From: Variovorax paradoxus NBRC 15149
GTDB lineage: Bacteria > Pseudomonadota > Gammaproteobacteria > Burkholderiales > Burkholderiaceae_C
DNA: 64,000 nucleotides
Assembly (NCBI RefSeq): GCF_001591365.1
Contig: NZ_BCUT01000008.1
Span: 62,001-126,000 of the forward strand
Reading direction: 5' to 3'
Position 1 is the stretch's first letter. Each line of letters begins with the position of its first letter. A program made the translations under genes and the position numbers. Shown in pieces: positions 40,512 to 50,276 of the stretch. The notes under the pieces are model-generated. The model made no database searches. It was not told the origin of the DNA and saw only the letters and a program-made list of their open reading frames with translations.

Positions 40512-42308
40512 TCATTTGTTGATGGGCGAAGCCCACCACGTGGTGAGCGCCCAGTCGCCGGCATCGTAGTACGGCGGAATGGTCGGCGGCAGCACGAACG
40601 GCGCCGGCCGGTAGCCGACGAGGAAGGCGTTGCCGTAGTACTGCGGGATCGAGTAGTAGCCGTTGGAGAGCACCCGGTCGAGCACGCGCATGGCCGTGGC
40701 CAGCTCGGGCCGCGTGGTGGCCGCCAGCACCTTGCCGACCACCGCGTCGACCGCCGGATCGGCAATGCCCCAGATATTGGACGAGCCCGTCGTGTCGGCC
40801 GCCTTGGAGCCGAACAGCTCGAGCAGCTCGCCGCCCGGCGCGCTGTTGCCGGGCAGGCGCAGCGAGGTCATCTCGAAGTCGAAGTTCTGCATGCGCTGCT
40901 GCGAGAGCGAGAAATCGACCGTGCGGAAGGTCATCTCGATGCCGAGCTTGCGCAGCGCCGTCTGCAGCGGTGTCACGACGCGGATCAGCCCGGGCTGGTC
41001 ATTGAGGAACTCGATCGTGAAGGCCTCGTTCTTCGCGTTGCGCAGCGCGCCGTCGCGGTAGGTCCAGCCGGCCTCCTCCAGCAGCGCCCTCGCCTTGCGC
41101 AGGTTCTCGCGCAGGCTGTTGGGCGGCGCCGTGCTTGGCGGCTGCGGGGCCGGGCCGAACACCTCGGGCTTGAGTTTGCTGCGCAGCGGCTCCATCAGCG
41201 CGAGTTCGTCGGGCTTGGGCAGGCCCTCGGCGTGGAACTCGCTGTTCGGAAAGTAGCCCTGCACCCGCGTGTAGAGGCCGTAGAACAGCTGGCGGTTGAG
41301 CCACTCGAAATCCATGGCCAAACCAATGGCCTGGCGCACGCGCACGTCCTTGAATTTGTCCTTGCGGATGTTGAACACATAGCCCTGGAAATCGCCGGGG
41401 TTGTGGTTCTCGAAGGCGCGCTTGACGATCTCGCCGCTGTCGAACTGCCTGCCCTTGTACTGGCGCGCCCAGTTGCGCGAGGTGAATTCGCGCATGAAGT
41501 CGAACTCCCCGGCCTTCAGGCCCTCGAAGCGCGCGGTTTCGTCCAGGTAGACCCGGAAGGTGATGCGATCGAAGTTGTACAGCCCCTTGCGCACCGGCAG
41601 GTCGGCGCCCCAGTAGTCGGCGCGGCGCACGTAGGTGATGTCGCGGCCCAGGCGGTCGCTGGCCGGCTTGTAGGGGCCGGAGCCGATCGGCATCTCGGTG
41701 ACGATCTGGTCGAACGGCTTGCCCCCGCCCCATTGGCGGCTGAAGACCGCCATGCCGCCAATCACCAGCGGCAGCTCGCGGTTCGGACTCGCGAAGTCGA
41801 AGCGCACGGCGCGCTCGCTGGTGGCCGTCGCCTTCTTCACTTCGGCGTAGATGGTGCGGTACTGCGGCGCGGCCAGCGGGCCGGTCAGGGTGTTGAACGA
41901 ATGCACCACGTCGGCCGCCAGCACCGGCGAGCCGTCGTTGAAGCGCGCCTTGGGGTTCAGGCGGAAGGTGGCCGAAAGGCGGTCGGGCGCCACCTCGACG
42001 TCTTCGGCAAGCAGGCCATAGACCGTGGTCGGCTCTTCGGAATTGCCCGTCATCAGGCTCTCGAACATCAGCGAGCCGATGCCCGAAGGCGCCGTGCCCT
42101 TGAGCGTGAACGGATTGAGCTTGTCGAAGTTGGTGGGCCGCGTGGGCGGCACCATCCTGATCTCGCCGCCCTTGGGCGCGTTCGGATTGACGTAGCTGAA
42201 GTGGGTGAAGCCGGGCGGGTACTTGATGTCGCCGAACTGCGCGTAGGCATGGGCGGCCCATGAAGGAGCCGCCGAGAGCGCCAGAAAAAGAAGCAGCCAA
42301 ACCCGCAT
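40512..42308 (-). CDS. yejA: Peptide ABC transporter substrate-binding protein (YejA-like)
   Basis: This 598-residue cluster C receptor has a signal peptide ([21 protein letters not shown]). The family opening is [21 protein letters not shown], and the central body includes [21 protein letters not shown]. YejA proteins bind peptides; in E. coli the system also imports microcin C. The ATG at 42308 is 37 bp from the divergent fabI start. It is first in yejABEF. Confidence 0.9.
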   Translation of the reverse strand: MRVWLLLFLALSAAPSWAAHAYAQFGDIKYPPGFTHFSYVNPNAPKGGEIRMVPPTRPTNFDKLNPFTLKGTAPSGIGSLMFESLMTGNSEEPTTVYGLLAEDVEVAPDRLSATFRLNPKARFNDGSPVLAADVVHSFNTLTGPLAAPQYRTIYAEVKKATATSERAVRFDFASPNRELPLVIGGMAVFSRQWGGGKPFDQIVTEMPIGSGPYKPASDRLGRDITYVRRADYWGADLPVRKGLYNFDRITFRVYLDETARFEGLKAGEFDFMREFTSRNWARQYKGRQFDSGEIVKRAFENHNPGDFQGYVFNIRKDKFKDVRVRQAIGLAMDFEWLNRQLFYGLYTRVQGYFPNSEFHAEGLPKPDELALMEPLRSKLKPEVFGPAPQPPSTAPPNSLRENLRKARALLEEAGWTYRDGALRNAKNEAFTIEFLNDQPGLIRVVTPLQTALRKLGIEMTFRTVDFSLSQQRMQNFDFEMTSLRLPGNSAPGGELLELFGSKAADTTGSSNIWGIADPAVDAVVGKVLAATTRPELATAMRVLDRVLSNGYYSIPQYYGNAFLVGYRPAPFVLPPTIPPYYDAGDWALTTWWASPINK

Positions 42309-42345
42309 GCGAGAATTCTGCCCAAGATTTTCACGAGGCAACTTC

Positions 42346-43128
42346 ATGGGCTTTCTTTCCGGCAAAAAACTGTTGATCACCGGCGTGTTGAGCAATCGCT
42401 CCATTGCCTACGGCATAGCCAAGGCCTGTCACGAACAAGGCGCCGAGCTTGCTTTCAGCTACGTCGGCGAGCGATTCAAGGACCGTATCACCGAATTCGC
42501 CGCGGACTTCGGCTCCAAGCTTATTTTTGACTGCGACGTGGGCGACGACGCGCAGATCGACAAGCTCTTTGCCGATCTGGCGCAGGCGTGGCCCAGGTTC
42601 GACGGGTTCGTGCACAGCATCGGCTTTGCGCCGCGCGAGGCCATCGCGGGCGACTTCCTCGAAGGGCTCTCGCGCGAGGGCTTCAAGATTGCGCACGACA
42701 TCAGCGCCTACAGCTTCCCGGCCATGGCCAAGGCGGCCCTGCCCTATCTCAACGACAAGTCGGCGCTCCTCACGCTGACCTACCTGGGCGCCGAGCGCGC
42801 GCTGCCCAACTACAACACCATGGGCCTGGCCAAGGCCTCGCTCGAGGCCTCGGTGCGCTACACCGCGGCTTCGCTCGGCCCCAAGGGCATGCGGGTCAAC
42901 GGCATCAGCGCCGGGCCGATCAAGACGCTGGCGGCCAGCGGCATCAAGGGCTTCGGCAAGATGCTGTCCGCCGTGGCCGACGCCTCGCCCATCCGCCGCA
43001 ACGTGACCATCGAGGAAGTCGGCAACGTGGCTGCCTTCCTGCTGAGCGACCTGGCCAGCGGCGTCACCGCCGAGATCACCTATGTGGACGGCGGCTTCAG
43101 CAACGTCGTGGCGGGCATGGCCGAGTAA
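42346..43128 (+). CDS. fabI: Enoyl-[acyl-carrier-protein] reductase, FabI type
   Basis: This 260-residue divergent SDR starts [25 protein letters not shown], the FabI cofactor signature. Catalytic Tyr and Lys lie in [23 protein letters not shown] (Y-x6-Y-x6-K pattern). It reduces enoyl-ACP in each cycle of fatty acid elongation using NADH. The start was placed at MGFLSG; an upstream ATG would overlap yejA. Confidence 0.96.
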   Translation: MGFLSGKKLLITGVLSNRSIAYGIAKACHEQGAELAFSYVGERFKDRITEFAADFGSKLIFDCDVGDDAQIDKLFADLAQAWPRFDGFVHSIGFAPREAIAGDFLEGLSREGFKIAHDISAYSFPAMAKAALPYLNDKSALLTLTYLGAERALPNYNTMGLAKASLEASVRYTAASLGPKGMRVNGISAGPIKTLAASGIKGFGKMLSAVADASPIRRNVTIEEVGNVAAFLLSDLASGVTAEITYVDGGFSNVVAGMAE

Positions 43129-43161
43129 TCCTCGGCCGGGTAATCGATCGGCAGCGGCCTC

Positions 43162-44013
43162 TTGCTGAACAGACGTTCCCTCCTGCTCGCCGGCCTCGGC
43201 GCGCTGGCGGCCCGCGGGGCCGCCGCGCGCGAGGCCGCGCCGGCCTTGATGCTGGCCGAGGTCTACCGCCCCGGCATGTCGCTGGACGACTACTGGGTCA
43301 GCGAAAAATTCGACGGCGTGCGCGGCTACTGGGACGGCAAGCAGCTGTGGACGCGCGGCGGCGAACCGGTGGTGGCGCCCGCCTGGTTCATCGCGCCGCT
43401 GCCCAAGCAGCCGCTCGACGGCGAGCTGTGGGCCGGCAGGGGCCAGTTCGCGCATGCGGTTTCCACCGTGCGCAGCCAGACGCCCAACGACACCGCCTGG
43501 CACAGCATGCGCTTCATGGTGTTCGACCTCCCGGCCCAGGGCGGCGATTTCACGGCGCGGCTGGCCGTCTTGCGCAAGCTGCTGCCGATCACCGATGCGC
43601 CGTGGGTGGTGCCCGTGCCGCAGGAGCGCGCCACCACCCATGCGGATCTGCAGGCCCTGCTCGCCAAGACCGTGAAGATGGGCGGCGAGGGCCTGATGCT
43701 GCACCGGGGCGGATCGCTCTACCGCGCTGAGCGCAACAGCGACCTGCTCAAGGTCAAGACCCACGACGACGCCGAGGCCCGCGTGGTCGGCCACATGCCC
43801 GGCAAGGGCCGGCACAGCGGCCGGTTGGGCGCGCTGCTGGTCGAAACTCCCGAGGGCAAGCGCTTCAAGCTCGGCAGCGGCCTGACCGATGCCGAGCGCG
43901 AGAACCCGCCCGCCATCGGCAGCTGGGTGACCTACCGCTACAACGGCACCAACCCGGGCGGCTTGCCCAGGTTCGCGCGCTTCATGCGGGTGCGCAGCGA
44001 CCGGCCCTCCTGA
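43162..44013 (+). CDS. Periplasmic ATP-dependent DNA ligase (LigE/Lig-E type)
   Basis: This 283-residue minimal ligase has a signal peptide (RRSLLLAGLGALAARGAAA). Motif I is EKFDGVRGYWDG with the adenylated Lys, motif IIIa/IV is MVFDLPA and GEGLMLH, and motif V is LLKVKTHDD. A compact OB domain ends in the VTYRYNG segment. Only TTG is available as start, as a stop codon lies eight codons upstream. Lig E enzymes join nicks in extracellular or periplasmic DNA, with suggested roles in natural DNA uptake or biofilm eDNA. It follows fabI by 33 bp, an apparently unrelated partner. Confidence 0.88.
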   Translation: MLNRRSLLLAGLGALAARGAAAREAAPALMLAEVYRPGMSLDDYWVSEKFDGVRGYWDGKQLWTRGGEPVVAPAWFIAPLPKQPLDGELWAGRGQFAHAVSTVRSQTPNDTAWHSMRFMVFDLPAQGGDFTARLAVLRKLLPITDAPWVVPVPQERATTHADLQALLAKTVKMGGEGLMLHRGGSLYRAERNSDLLKVKTHDDAEARVVGHMPGKGRHSGRLGALLVETPEGKRFKLGSGLTDAERENPPAIGSWVTYRYNGTNPGGLPRFARFMRVRSDRPS

Positions 44014-44046
44014 AGCGCGGCGCGCGCCCTCCCCGCTTCTTGCCGC

Positions 44047-46350
44047 CTACTTCTTCGGCGCGGCCACGCAGTCCGCGTAGTAGCGCTTCTTGCCGGTTTC
44101 GTCGATGCGCGCCACCAGGCCGTGGATGTCGGTCTCGAAGCCCGGGCACTGCGAGTTGAACTCGCGCGAGAACCGGAGGTAGTCGACGATCTTCTTGTTG
44201 AAGACCTCGCCCGGAATCAGGAGCGGAATGCCCGGCGGGTACGGCGTGATCAGGCTCGTGGTGATGCGGCCTTCGAGTTCGTCGATCTCCACGCGCTCGG
44301 TCTTGCGGTGCGCAATGTGGGCGAAGGCGTCGCTCGGCTTCATGGCCGGCGTGAGGTCGCTCAGGTACATCTCGGTCGTCAGGCGCGCCACGTCGTAGCG
44401 TGCGTAGAGCTGGTGGATGTGCTGGCACAGGTCGCGCAGGCCCAGGCGCTCGTAGCCGGGATGCTGCTGGCAGAACTCCGGCAGGATGCGCCACATCGGC
44501 TGGTTGCGCGCGTAGTCGTCCTTGAACTGCTGCAGCGCCGTGAGCAGCGTGTTCCAGCGGCCCTTGGTGATGCCGATGGTGAACATGATGAAGAAGCTGT
44601 ACAGGCCGGTCTTCTCCACGATCACGCCATGCTCGGCCAGGAACTTGGTGACCACGCTCGCGGGAATGCCGGTCTCGGCAAAGTTGCCTTCGAGGTCGAG
44701 GCCCGGCGTCACGATGGTCGACTTGATCGGGTCGAGCATGTTGAAGCCGTCGGCCAGCTCGCCGAAGCCGTGCCAGTTGCGCGGCGACTTCTTGCTCTTG
44801 CTCTGCTTGCCGTTCTTCTCGCCCGTCATGATCCAGTCTTCGGCGCGGCCGATGCCTTCGTCGACGAGCTTCTCGGGGCCCCAGACCTTGAACCACCACT
44901 CGTCCTTGCCGAATTCGTCTTCCACCTTGCGCATGGCGCGGCGGAAGTCGAGCGCCTCCAGGATGCTTTCTTCCACCAGCGCGGTGCCGCCGGGCGGCTC
45001 CATCATGGCGGCGGCCACGTCGCAGCTCGCGATGATCGCGTACTGCGGGCTGGTCGACGAGTGCATCAGGTAGGCCTCGTTGAACAGGTCGCGGTCGAGC
45101 GCACGGTTCTGCGAGTCCTGCACCAGCACGTGGCTGGCCTGGCTGATGCCCGCGAGCAGCTTGTGGGTCGACTGCGTGGCAAACACGAGCGACTCCTTCG
45201 GCCGCACGCGGCGCTTGCCCATCGCGTGGTAGGCGCCATAGAACGGGTGGAAGGCCGCATGCGGCAGCCAGGCCTCGTCGAAGTGCAGCGTATCGACGTA
45301 GCCGTCGAGCATGTTCTTGATGGTCTCGGTGTTGTAGATCACGCCGTCGTAGGTCGACTGCGTGAGCGTCATCACGCGCGGCTTGACCTTGTTGGGGTCC
45401 ACGTCGGCCAAGAGCGGGTTGGCCTTGATCTTGGCCTTGATGGCGCTCTGCTCGAACTCGCTCTTCGGAATCGGTCCGATGATGCCGAAGTGGTTGCGCG
45501 TGGGCTTCATGAACACCGGGATCGCGCCGGTCATGATGATCGCGTGCAGGATCGACTTGTGGCAGTTGCGGTCGACCACCACCACGTCGTCGGGCGCCAC
45601 CGTGTGGTGCCAGACCATCTTGTTGCTGGTGCTGGTGCCGTTGGTCACGAAGAAGCAATGGTCGGCGTTGAAGATACGCGCGGCGTTGCGCTCGCTGGCC
45701 GCCACCGGGCCGGTGTGGTCGAGCAACTGGCCGAGTTCTTCCACCGCGTTGCAGACGTCGGCGCGCAGCATGTTCTCGCCGAAGAACTGGTGGAACATCT
45801 GGCCCACGGGGCTCTTCAGGAACGCCACGCCGCCCGAATGGCCCGGGCAGTGCCACGAGTACGAGCCGTCTTCGGCGTAGTCGATCAGCGCCTTGAAGAA
45901 CGGCGGCTGCACGCCTTCGAGGTAGCTCTTGGCCTCGCGGATGATGTGGCGCGCCACGAACTCCGGCGTGTCCTCGAACATGTGGATGAAGCCGTGCAGC
46001 TCGCGCAGGATGTCGTTGGGAATGTGGCGCGAGGTCTTGGTTTCGCCGTAGATGTAGATCGGCACGTCGGCGTTCTTGCGCCGCACCTCGCCGATGAAGT
46101 TGCGCAGGCTCAGCACCGCGGGGTCGAGGTCGGGGCCGACCGTGAATTCCTCGTCGTCGATCGACAGGATGAAGGCGCTGGCGCGGCTTTGCTGCTGCGC
46201 GAACTGGCTCAGGTCCCCGTAGCTCGTGACGCCCAGCACCTCGAAGCCCTCCGTCTCGATGGCCTGCGCGAGCGCGCGAATGCCGAGGCCCGAAGTGTTT
46301 TCGGAGCGGAAGTCCTCGTCGATGATGACGATGGGGAAGCGAAATTTCAT
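44047..46350 (-). CDS. Arginine/lysine/ornithine decarboxylase (PLP-dependent, fold type I)
   Basis: This 767-residue decarboxylase has a flavodoxin-like wing domain at the N terminus (MKFRFPIVIIDEDF). The PLP domain has HCPGHSGGVAFLKS, FFVTNGTSTSNKMVW and STHKLLAGISQASHVL, in which Lys forms the Schiff base. A C-terminal domain includes ITPYPPGIPLLIPGE. Length and layout match the large inducible-type decarboxylases (AdiA, LdcC, SpeC). The sequence alone does not decide among Arg, Lys and Orn. Products feed polyamine synthesis or acid resistance. It is a lone gene, divergent from nfeD. Confidence 0.92.
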   Translation of the reverse strand: MKFRFPIVIIDEDFRSENTSGLGIRALAQAIETEGFEVLGVTSYGDLSQFAQQQSRASAFILSIDDEEFTVGPDLDPAVLSLRNFIGEVRRKNADVPIYIYGETKTSRHIPNDILRELHGFIHMFEDTPEFVARHIIREAKSYLEGVQPPFFKALIDYAEDGSYSWHCPGHSGGVAFLKSPVGQMFHQFFGENMLRADVCNAVEELGQLLDHTGPVAASERNAARIFNADHCFFVTNGTSTSNKMVWHHTVAPDDVVVVDRNCHKSILHAIIMTGAIPVFMKPTRNHFGIIGPIPKSEFEQSAIKAKIKANPLLADVDPNKVKPRVMTLTQSTYDGVIYNTETIKNMLDGYVDTLHFDEAWLPHAAFHPFYGAYHAMGKRRVRPKESLVFATQSTHKLLAGISQASHVLVQDSQNRALDRDLFNEAYLMHSSTSPQYAIIASCDVAAAMMEPPGGTALVEESILEALDFRRAMRKVEDEFGKDEWWFKVWGPEKLVDEGIGRAEDWIMTGEKNGKQSKSKKSPRNWHGFGELADGFNMLDPIKSTIVTPGLDLEGNFAETGIPASVVTKFLAEHGVIVEKTGLYSFFIMFTIGITKGRWNTLLTALQQFKDDYARNQPMWRILPEFCQQHPGYERLGLRDLCQHIHQLYARYDVARLTTEMYLSDLTPAMKPSDAFAHIAHRKTERVEIDELEGRITTSLITPYPPGIPLLIPGEVFNKKIVDYLRFSREFNSQCPGFETDIHGLVARIDETGKKRYYADCVAAPKK

Positions 46351-46458
46351 GGGCAGGGCTCCGGACAGGCAATGAGGCGCGAAGTGTACGGAATTCGGAT
46401 GAAGGATTGAGTCAGGTTTTGACACAGAATGTCGTGCATTCACCAAAGAGGAGAAGTC

Positions 46459-46884
46459 ATGGCGAATTCCACCATCTGGTGGCTGATAGCGGGAGCCGCC
46501 ATCGTGCTGGAATTGCTGTCCGGCACGGTCTACCTGTTGCTGCTGGCCACCGGCTTTGCGGCGGCGGCCATTGCGGCGCACCTGGGTGCCGGCACCGTTT
46601 CGCAACTGGTCGTGGCGGCGGTCGTCGGCGTGGGGGCGGTCCTGGTCTGGTATGCGGTCCAGCGCCGGCGTCCGGCCGCTGCGCCCACGGCGTCGAACCG
46701 CGATGTCAATCTGGACATCGGCGAGATCATCCACGTCGAGGCATGGAACCCCGACGGCACCGCCACCGTTCGCTACCGCGGCGCCCAGTGGACCGTGATC
46801 CCGCGTGCGGGCCAGGTCCCCACCACCGGCGAGCACCGCGTGGTCGAGGTGGTCGGCAGCCGCCTCGTGGTCGACAAGACCTGA
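46459..46884 (+). CDS. NfeD-family membrane protein
   Basis: This 141-residue protein has two or three N-terminal helices (MANSTIWWLIAGAAIVLELL and GFAAAAIAAHL onward). The C-terminal OB-fold NfeD domain is IGEIIHVEAWNPDGTATVRYRGAQW. AAAGAGGAGAAG precedes the start. NfeD proteins act with SPFH proteins in membrane microdomains; the SPFH partner follows 28 bp downstream. Confidence 0.9.
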   Translation: MANSTIWWLIAGAAIVLELLSGTVYLLLLATGFAAAAIAAHLGAGTVSQLVVAAVVGVGAVLVWYAVQRRRPAAAPTASNRDVNLDIGEIIHVEAWNPDGTATVRYRGAQWTVIPRAGQVPTTGEHRVVEVVGSRLVVDKT

Positions 46885-46912
46885 TCAGAACAGAACCCTA
46901 GAGGAGAAAACC

Positions 46913-47842
46913 ATGGAATTTTCGGTCCCCATCATCATCCTGGTCATTGCGATCATCTTCATCAGCCAGTCGGTCAAGTTCGTGCCGCAGCAGAACGCCT
47001 GGGTGCGCGAGCGCCTGGGCAAGTACCACGGCACCATGACGCCCGGCCCCAACTTCCTGATCCCGTTCATCGACCGGGTCGCCTACAAGCACAGCCTGAA
47101 GGAAATCCCGCTCGACGTGCCCAGCCAGATCTGCATCACGCGCGACAACACCCAGCTGCAGGTCGACGGCATCCTGTACTTCCAGGTGACCGACCCGATG
47201 CGCGCGAGCTACGGCTCGTCGAACTACATCGTGGCCGTGACGCAGCTGGCGCAAACGTCGCTGCGCAGCGTGATCGGCAAGCTCGAACTCGACAAGACCT
47301 TCGAGGAGCGCGACGTCATCAACGCGCAGGTGGTCGCGGCCATCGACGAGGCGGCGCTCAACTGGGGCGTGAAGGTGCTGCGCTACGAGATCAAGGACCT
47401 GACGCCGCCCAAGGAAATCCTGCTGGCCATGCAGGCGCAGATCACCGCCGAGCGCGGCAAGCGCGCCCTCATCGCCGCCTCCGAAGGCCGCCGCCAGGAG
47501 CAGATCAACATCGCCACCGGCGAGCGCGAGGCCTTCATCGCCCGCTCCGAAGGCGAGAAGCAGGCCCAGATCAACAATGCCCAGGGCGAGGCCGCCGCCA
47601 TCACGGCCGTGGCCACCGCCACGGCCGACGCCATCGAACGCGTGGCAGCCGCCATCCGCCAGCCCGGCGGCGAACAGGCCGTGCAGCTCAAGGTGGCCGA
47701 GCGCGCGGTCGACGCCTACGGCAAGGTCGCGGCCGATTCCAAGACCACGCTGATCGTGCCCAGCAACATGACCGAAACCGCCGCCCTCATCGCCTCCGCG
47801 ATGCGCATGGTCCAGGCCGGCAAGCCGCAGAATCCGGCCTGA
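46913..47842 (+). CDS. SPFH/stomatin-family protein (QmcA-like)
   Basis: This 309-residue protein has a hairpin or single N-terminal membrane segment (residues 4-20). The SPFH domain is FVPQQNAWVRERLGKYHGTM through VLRYEIKDLTPP. A coiled coil follows (about 190-260, with Ala/Glu-rich repeats such as GERE, GEKQAQINNAQGEA). Stomatin homologues oligomerise in membranes and influence protease or channel activity. AGAGGAGAAAA precedes the ATG. It is paired with the NfeD gene. Confidence 0.92.
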   Translation: MEFSVPIIILVIAIIFISQSVKFVPQQNAWVRERLGKYHGTMTPGPNFLIPFIDRVAYKHSLKEIPLDVPSQICITRDNTQLQVDGILYFQVTDPMRASYGSSNYIVAVTQLAQTSLRSVIGKLELDKTFEERDVINAQVVAAIDEAALNWGVKVLRYEIKDLTPPKEILLAMQAQITAERGKRALIAASEGRRQEQINIATGEREAFIARSEGEKQAQINNAQGEAAAITAVATATADAIERVAAAIRQPGGEQAVQLKVAERAVDAYGKVAADSKTTLIVPSNMTETAALIASAMRMVQAGKPQNPA

Positions 47843-47866
47843 TCGACTGCTACAATCGAGGGCTCA

Positions 47867-47957
47867 GGAGCGGTGGATGAGCGGTTTAAGTCGCACGCCT
47901 GGAAAGCGTGTGAGGGTTAATAGCCCTCCGCGGGTTCGAATCCCGCCTGCTCCGCCA
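47867..47957 (+). tRNA. tRNA-Ser (anticodon GGA)
   Basis: A 91-nt class II tRNA. The acceptor stem GGAGCGG pairs with CTGCTCC (one G-T pair). The anticodon stem is CACGC/GCGTG with loop CTGGAAA giving anticodon GGA (codons UCC and UCU). The long variable arm uses GAGGG/CCCTC, and the T-arm is GCGGG-TTCGAAT-CCCGC. CCA is encoded. It starts 24 bp after the SPFH gene. Confidence 0.95.
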
Positions 47958-48157
47958 GAGAAGTCATGGGTTTCATGCGGGTTTCCAGCCCGTCAGCATG
48001 TTGACCCGCATCAAACCCATCAATGCAGAAACGCTTGATGGGTTTTTTGTTGGGAAAGCGCGTTGCCTTGGCGCAACTCGGAGATTGGCCCGGCCCGCTT
48101 CGTCTGGCGCTACCATCCAAAGGTCTTACTTTCAAGCCTGCAAAAGGAGGAGCCTCG

Positions 48158-48514
48158 ATGGCTGCACAGCCCCCCACCGTGCCGCGTGGCAAGACGTCGC
48201 TCGACAAGACGCTCAAGAAGAGCGAAGAAGTGGCCGCCGATGTGCAGCGGGCCTCGGACAATCTCGCCGTCGTGAACACGGTGCTCGAACAGGAGCTGCC
48301 GGACGAAGTGCAGGTTGGCGAGGTGGCGCAGGCCATCGAGCAGACGAGCCAGCTCGAGCAGAAGCTCGCCAAGTCGGCCGAGAAGCTGGCCGAGGTCAAC
48401 GCGGCACTGAGCGAGGAAATCGAGAAGCGCCGCGAAGTGACGGCCGAGCGCGATGAAAGCCAGGCGCTGGCCGAAGAGCTCAAGGCAAGGATCCGCTCCG
48501 ACAACAAGCACTGA
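48158..48514 (+). CDS. Small coiled-coil protein, function unknown
   Basis: This 118-residue, highly charged protein starts MAAQPPTVPRGKTSLDKTLKKSEE after AAAAGGAGG. No signal peptide or membrane segment is evident. Most of the sequence (about 15-115) is predicted by eye to be helical with heptad-like Leu/Ala spacing (QTSQLEQKLAKSAEKLAEVN, EKRREVTAERDESQALAEEL). I do not recognise a family. It lies between tRNA-Ser and an orphan response-regulator gene, 99 bp apart, so a link is possible but unproven. Confidence 0.7.
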   Translation: MAAQPPTVPRGKTSLDKTLKKSEEVAADVQRASDNLAVVNTVLEQELPDEVQVGEVAQAIEQTSQLEQKLAKSAEKLAEVNAALSEEIEKRREVTAERDESQALAEELKARIRSDNKH

Positions 48515-48613
48515 GCGCAGCGCCGCGCCAGAACGCGCTGTCCGTATCCCTTCTCCTACGCTGCGGCCGCGTCCGGCACGCTACGCTATTGGTTCTCAGA
48601 ACGAAACCACGGC

Positions 48614-49006
48614 ATGGCCCTCATCACGTTCCTCGTCGAGGACAACAAGACCATCAGGGACAACCTGGTCCCGGCCCTCGAAGATCTGGTCAACGGCCAG
48701 GTCGTCGGCTTTGCCGAAACCGAAACGGATGCGCTCGCCTGGCTCGCCGTTCATCCCCATGACTGGCAACTGCTCATCGTCGACCTGTTCCTGAAGGAAG
48801 GCTCCGGCCTGGGCGTGCTCTCGGGCTGCAAGGCGCGCGGTCCGGGCCAGCGCGTCGTGGTGCTGAGCAACTACGTCACCGCCGACATCCGCGCACGCTG
48901 CGAAGCGCTGGGTGCCGATGCGGTGTTCGACAAGTCGCGCGATCTCGACGCCTTCATCGAATACTGCAACACCGACCGGCCCTCGGGCTTCGCAAGCCTG
49001 GCCTGA
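48614..49006 (+). CDS. Receiver-only response regulator
   Basis: This 130-residue CheY-like receiver has the acidic pair near the N terminus (FLVEDN), the phosphoacceptor Asp57 in LLIVDLFLKEG, Ser85 in VVLSNY and Lys107 in VFDKSRD. No output domain is present and no histidine kinase lies in the window, so it is an orphan single-domain regulator. It may act by protein contact, possibly on the coiled-coil protein encoded upstream. Confidence 0.88.
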   Translation: MALITFLVEDNKTIRDNLVPALEDLVNGQVVGFAETETDALAWLAVHPHDWQLLIVDLFLKEGSGLGVLSGCKARGPGQRVVVLSNYVTADIRARCEALGADAVFDKSRDLDAFIEYCNTDRPSGFASLA

Positions 49007-49030
49007 AAAAGCCCGGCCGGCAGGCACAAA

Positions 49031-49058
49031 AAAAGGGCCCGAAGGCCCTTTTCTCTTT
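49031..49058. terminator. Bidirectional terminator between convergent genes
   Basis: AAAAGGGCC-CGAA-GGCCCTTTT is a perfect 9-bp stem with a tetraloop. A-rich sequence lies on one side and TTCTCTTTT on the other, so it can stop both the receiver gene (+) and the livJ-like gene (-). Confidence 0.85.
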
Positions 49059-49070
49059 TGCGCGCCTGGA

Positions 49071-50276
49071 TCAGCGAACCACGGCGATCTGCGTACGCAC
49101 GCCACCCTTGTAGGTGAAGAGCGTCAGCGCGCCGTTCTTGATGGCGCCCTTTTCGTCGAAGGCGATCGGGCCGGTCACGCCCTTGTATTGCACCTTGCCG
49201 ACTTCGGGCAGGTACTTTTCAGGGTCGGCAGAACCGGCCTTGACCATGGCTTCGGCCAGCACGTTGACCGCGTCGTAGACGTACGGTGCGTAGATCTGCA
49301 CGTCCACGCCGTTCTTGGTCTTGAACCTGGCCTTGAAGTCTTCCAGCGGCTGCTTGAAGTCGCCGTCGACACCGCCGGCCTCGGCGCAGACCACCATCTC
49401 TTCGCCGATGGCGTCGCCAGCCAGCTTGGGCAGTTCGCCGGTGCACAGGCCGTCGCCGCCCATGAACTTGACGTTCAGGCCGAGCTGCTTGACCTGCTTG
49501 AGCATCGGGCCGCCGACGGCGTCCATGCCGCCGAAGAACAGCACGTCAGGCTTGGCGGACTTGAGCTTGGTCAGGATGGCGTTGAAGTCGGTCGACTTGT
49601 CGGTGGTGAATTCGTGGCCCACGATGGTCCCGCCGGCAGCCTTGGCCGCCTTCTCGAACTCTTCGGCAACGCCCTGGCCGTAGGCCGTGCGGTCGTCGAT
49701 CACGGCAATGTTCTTGCCCTTGAGCGTTTCGACGGCGTACTTGCCGAGCGTGCCGCCGAGCTGGGTGTCGTCGGCCACCACGCGGAACGTGGTCTTGAAG
49801 CCCTGGCGCGTGTACTTGGGGTTGGTTGCCGACGGCGAGACCTGCGGAATGCCGGCGTCGCTGTAGAGCTTGGAAGCAGGAATGGTCGTGCCCGAGTTCA
49901 GGTGGCCGACGATGCCGTTGACCTTGCTGTCGACCAGCTTCTGGGCCACTGCGGTGCCTTGCTTCGGATCGCCGGCGTCGTCTTCTGCCAGCAGTTCGAA
50001 CTTGGCAACCTTGTCGCCGATCTTCAGGCCCTTGGCATTGAGGTCTTCGATGGCCATCTTGGCGCCGAGCTCGTTGTCCTTGCCCAGGTGGGCAATGGCA
50101 CCGCTGGTGGGGCCGACGTGGCCGATCTTGACGATCAATGCATCTGCCGGAGGCGCTGCAGGTGCGGGGGCCGCTGCCGTGGGCGCCGGAGCGGCGGGCG
50201 CAGCAGCTTCTTCTTTCTTGCCGCAAGCCACAAGCGTGAGAGCAGCCAGTGCGACCGCAGTCCATTTCAATTGCAT
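49071..50276 (-). CDS. Branched-chain amino acid ABC transporter substrate-binding protein (LivJ-like)
   Basis: This 401-residue cluster B receptor has a signal with lipobox LVAC (Cys18), so it is probably a lipoprotein. An Ala/Pro-rich spacer (about 24-45) follows, then the LivJ fold beginning VKIGHVGPTSGAIAHLGKDN and including VSPSATNPKYTRQGF. Genes for the permeases and ATPases (livHMGF) are not adjacent. Ligands in this family include Leu/Ile/Val, amides, urea and aromatic acids. Confidence 0.88.
   Translation of the reverse strand: MQLKWTAVALAALTLVACGKKEEAAAPAAPAPTAAAPAPAAPPADALIVKIGHVGPTSGAIAHLGKDNELGAKMAIEDLNAKGLKIGDKVAKFELLAEDDAGDPKQGTAVAQKLVDSKVNGIVGHLNSGTTIPASKLYSDAGIPQVSPSATNPKYTRQGFKTTFRVVADDTQLGGTLGKYAVETLKGKNIAVIDDRTAYGQGVAEEFEKAAKAAGGTIVGHEFTTDKSTDFNAILTKLKSAKPDVLFFGGMDAVGGPMLKQVKQLGLNVKFMGGDGLCTGELPKLAGDAIGEEMVVCAEAGGVDGDFKQPLEDFKARFKTKNGVDVQIYAPYVYDAVNVLAEAMVKAGSADPEKYLPEVGKVQYKGVTGPIAFDEKGAIKNGALTLFTYKGGVRTQIAVVR

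Noticed and set aside
44122-46410. Plus-strand frame opposite the decarboxylase gene
   Set aside because: The PLP decarboxylase motifs on the minus strand are clear; the antisense frame shows only composition bias.
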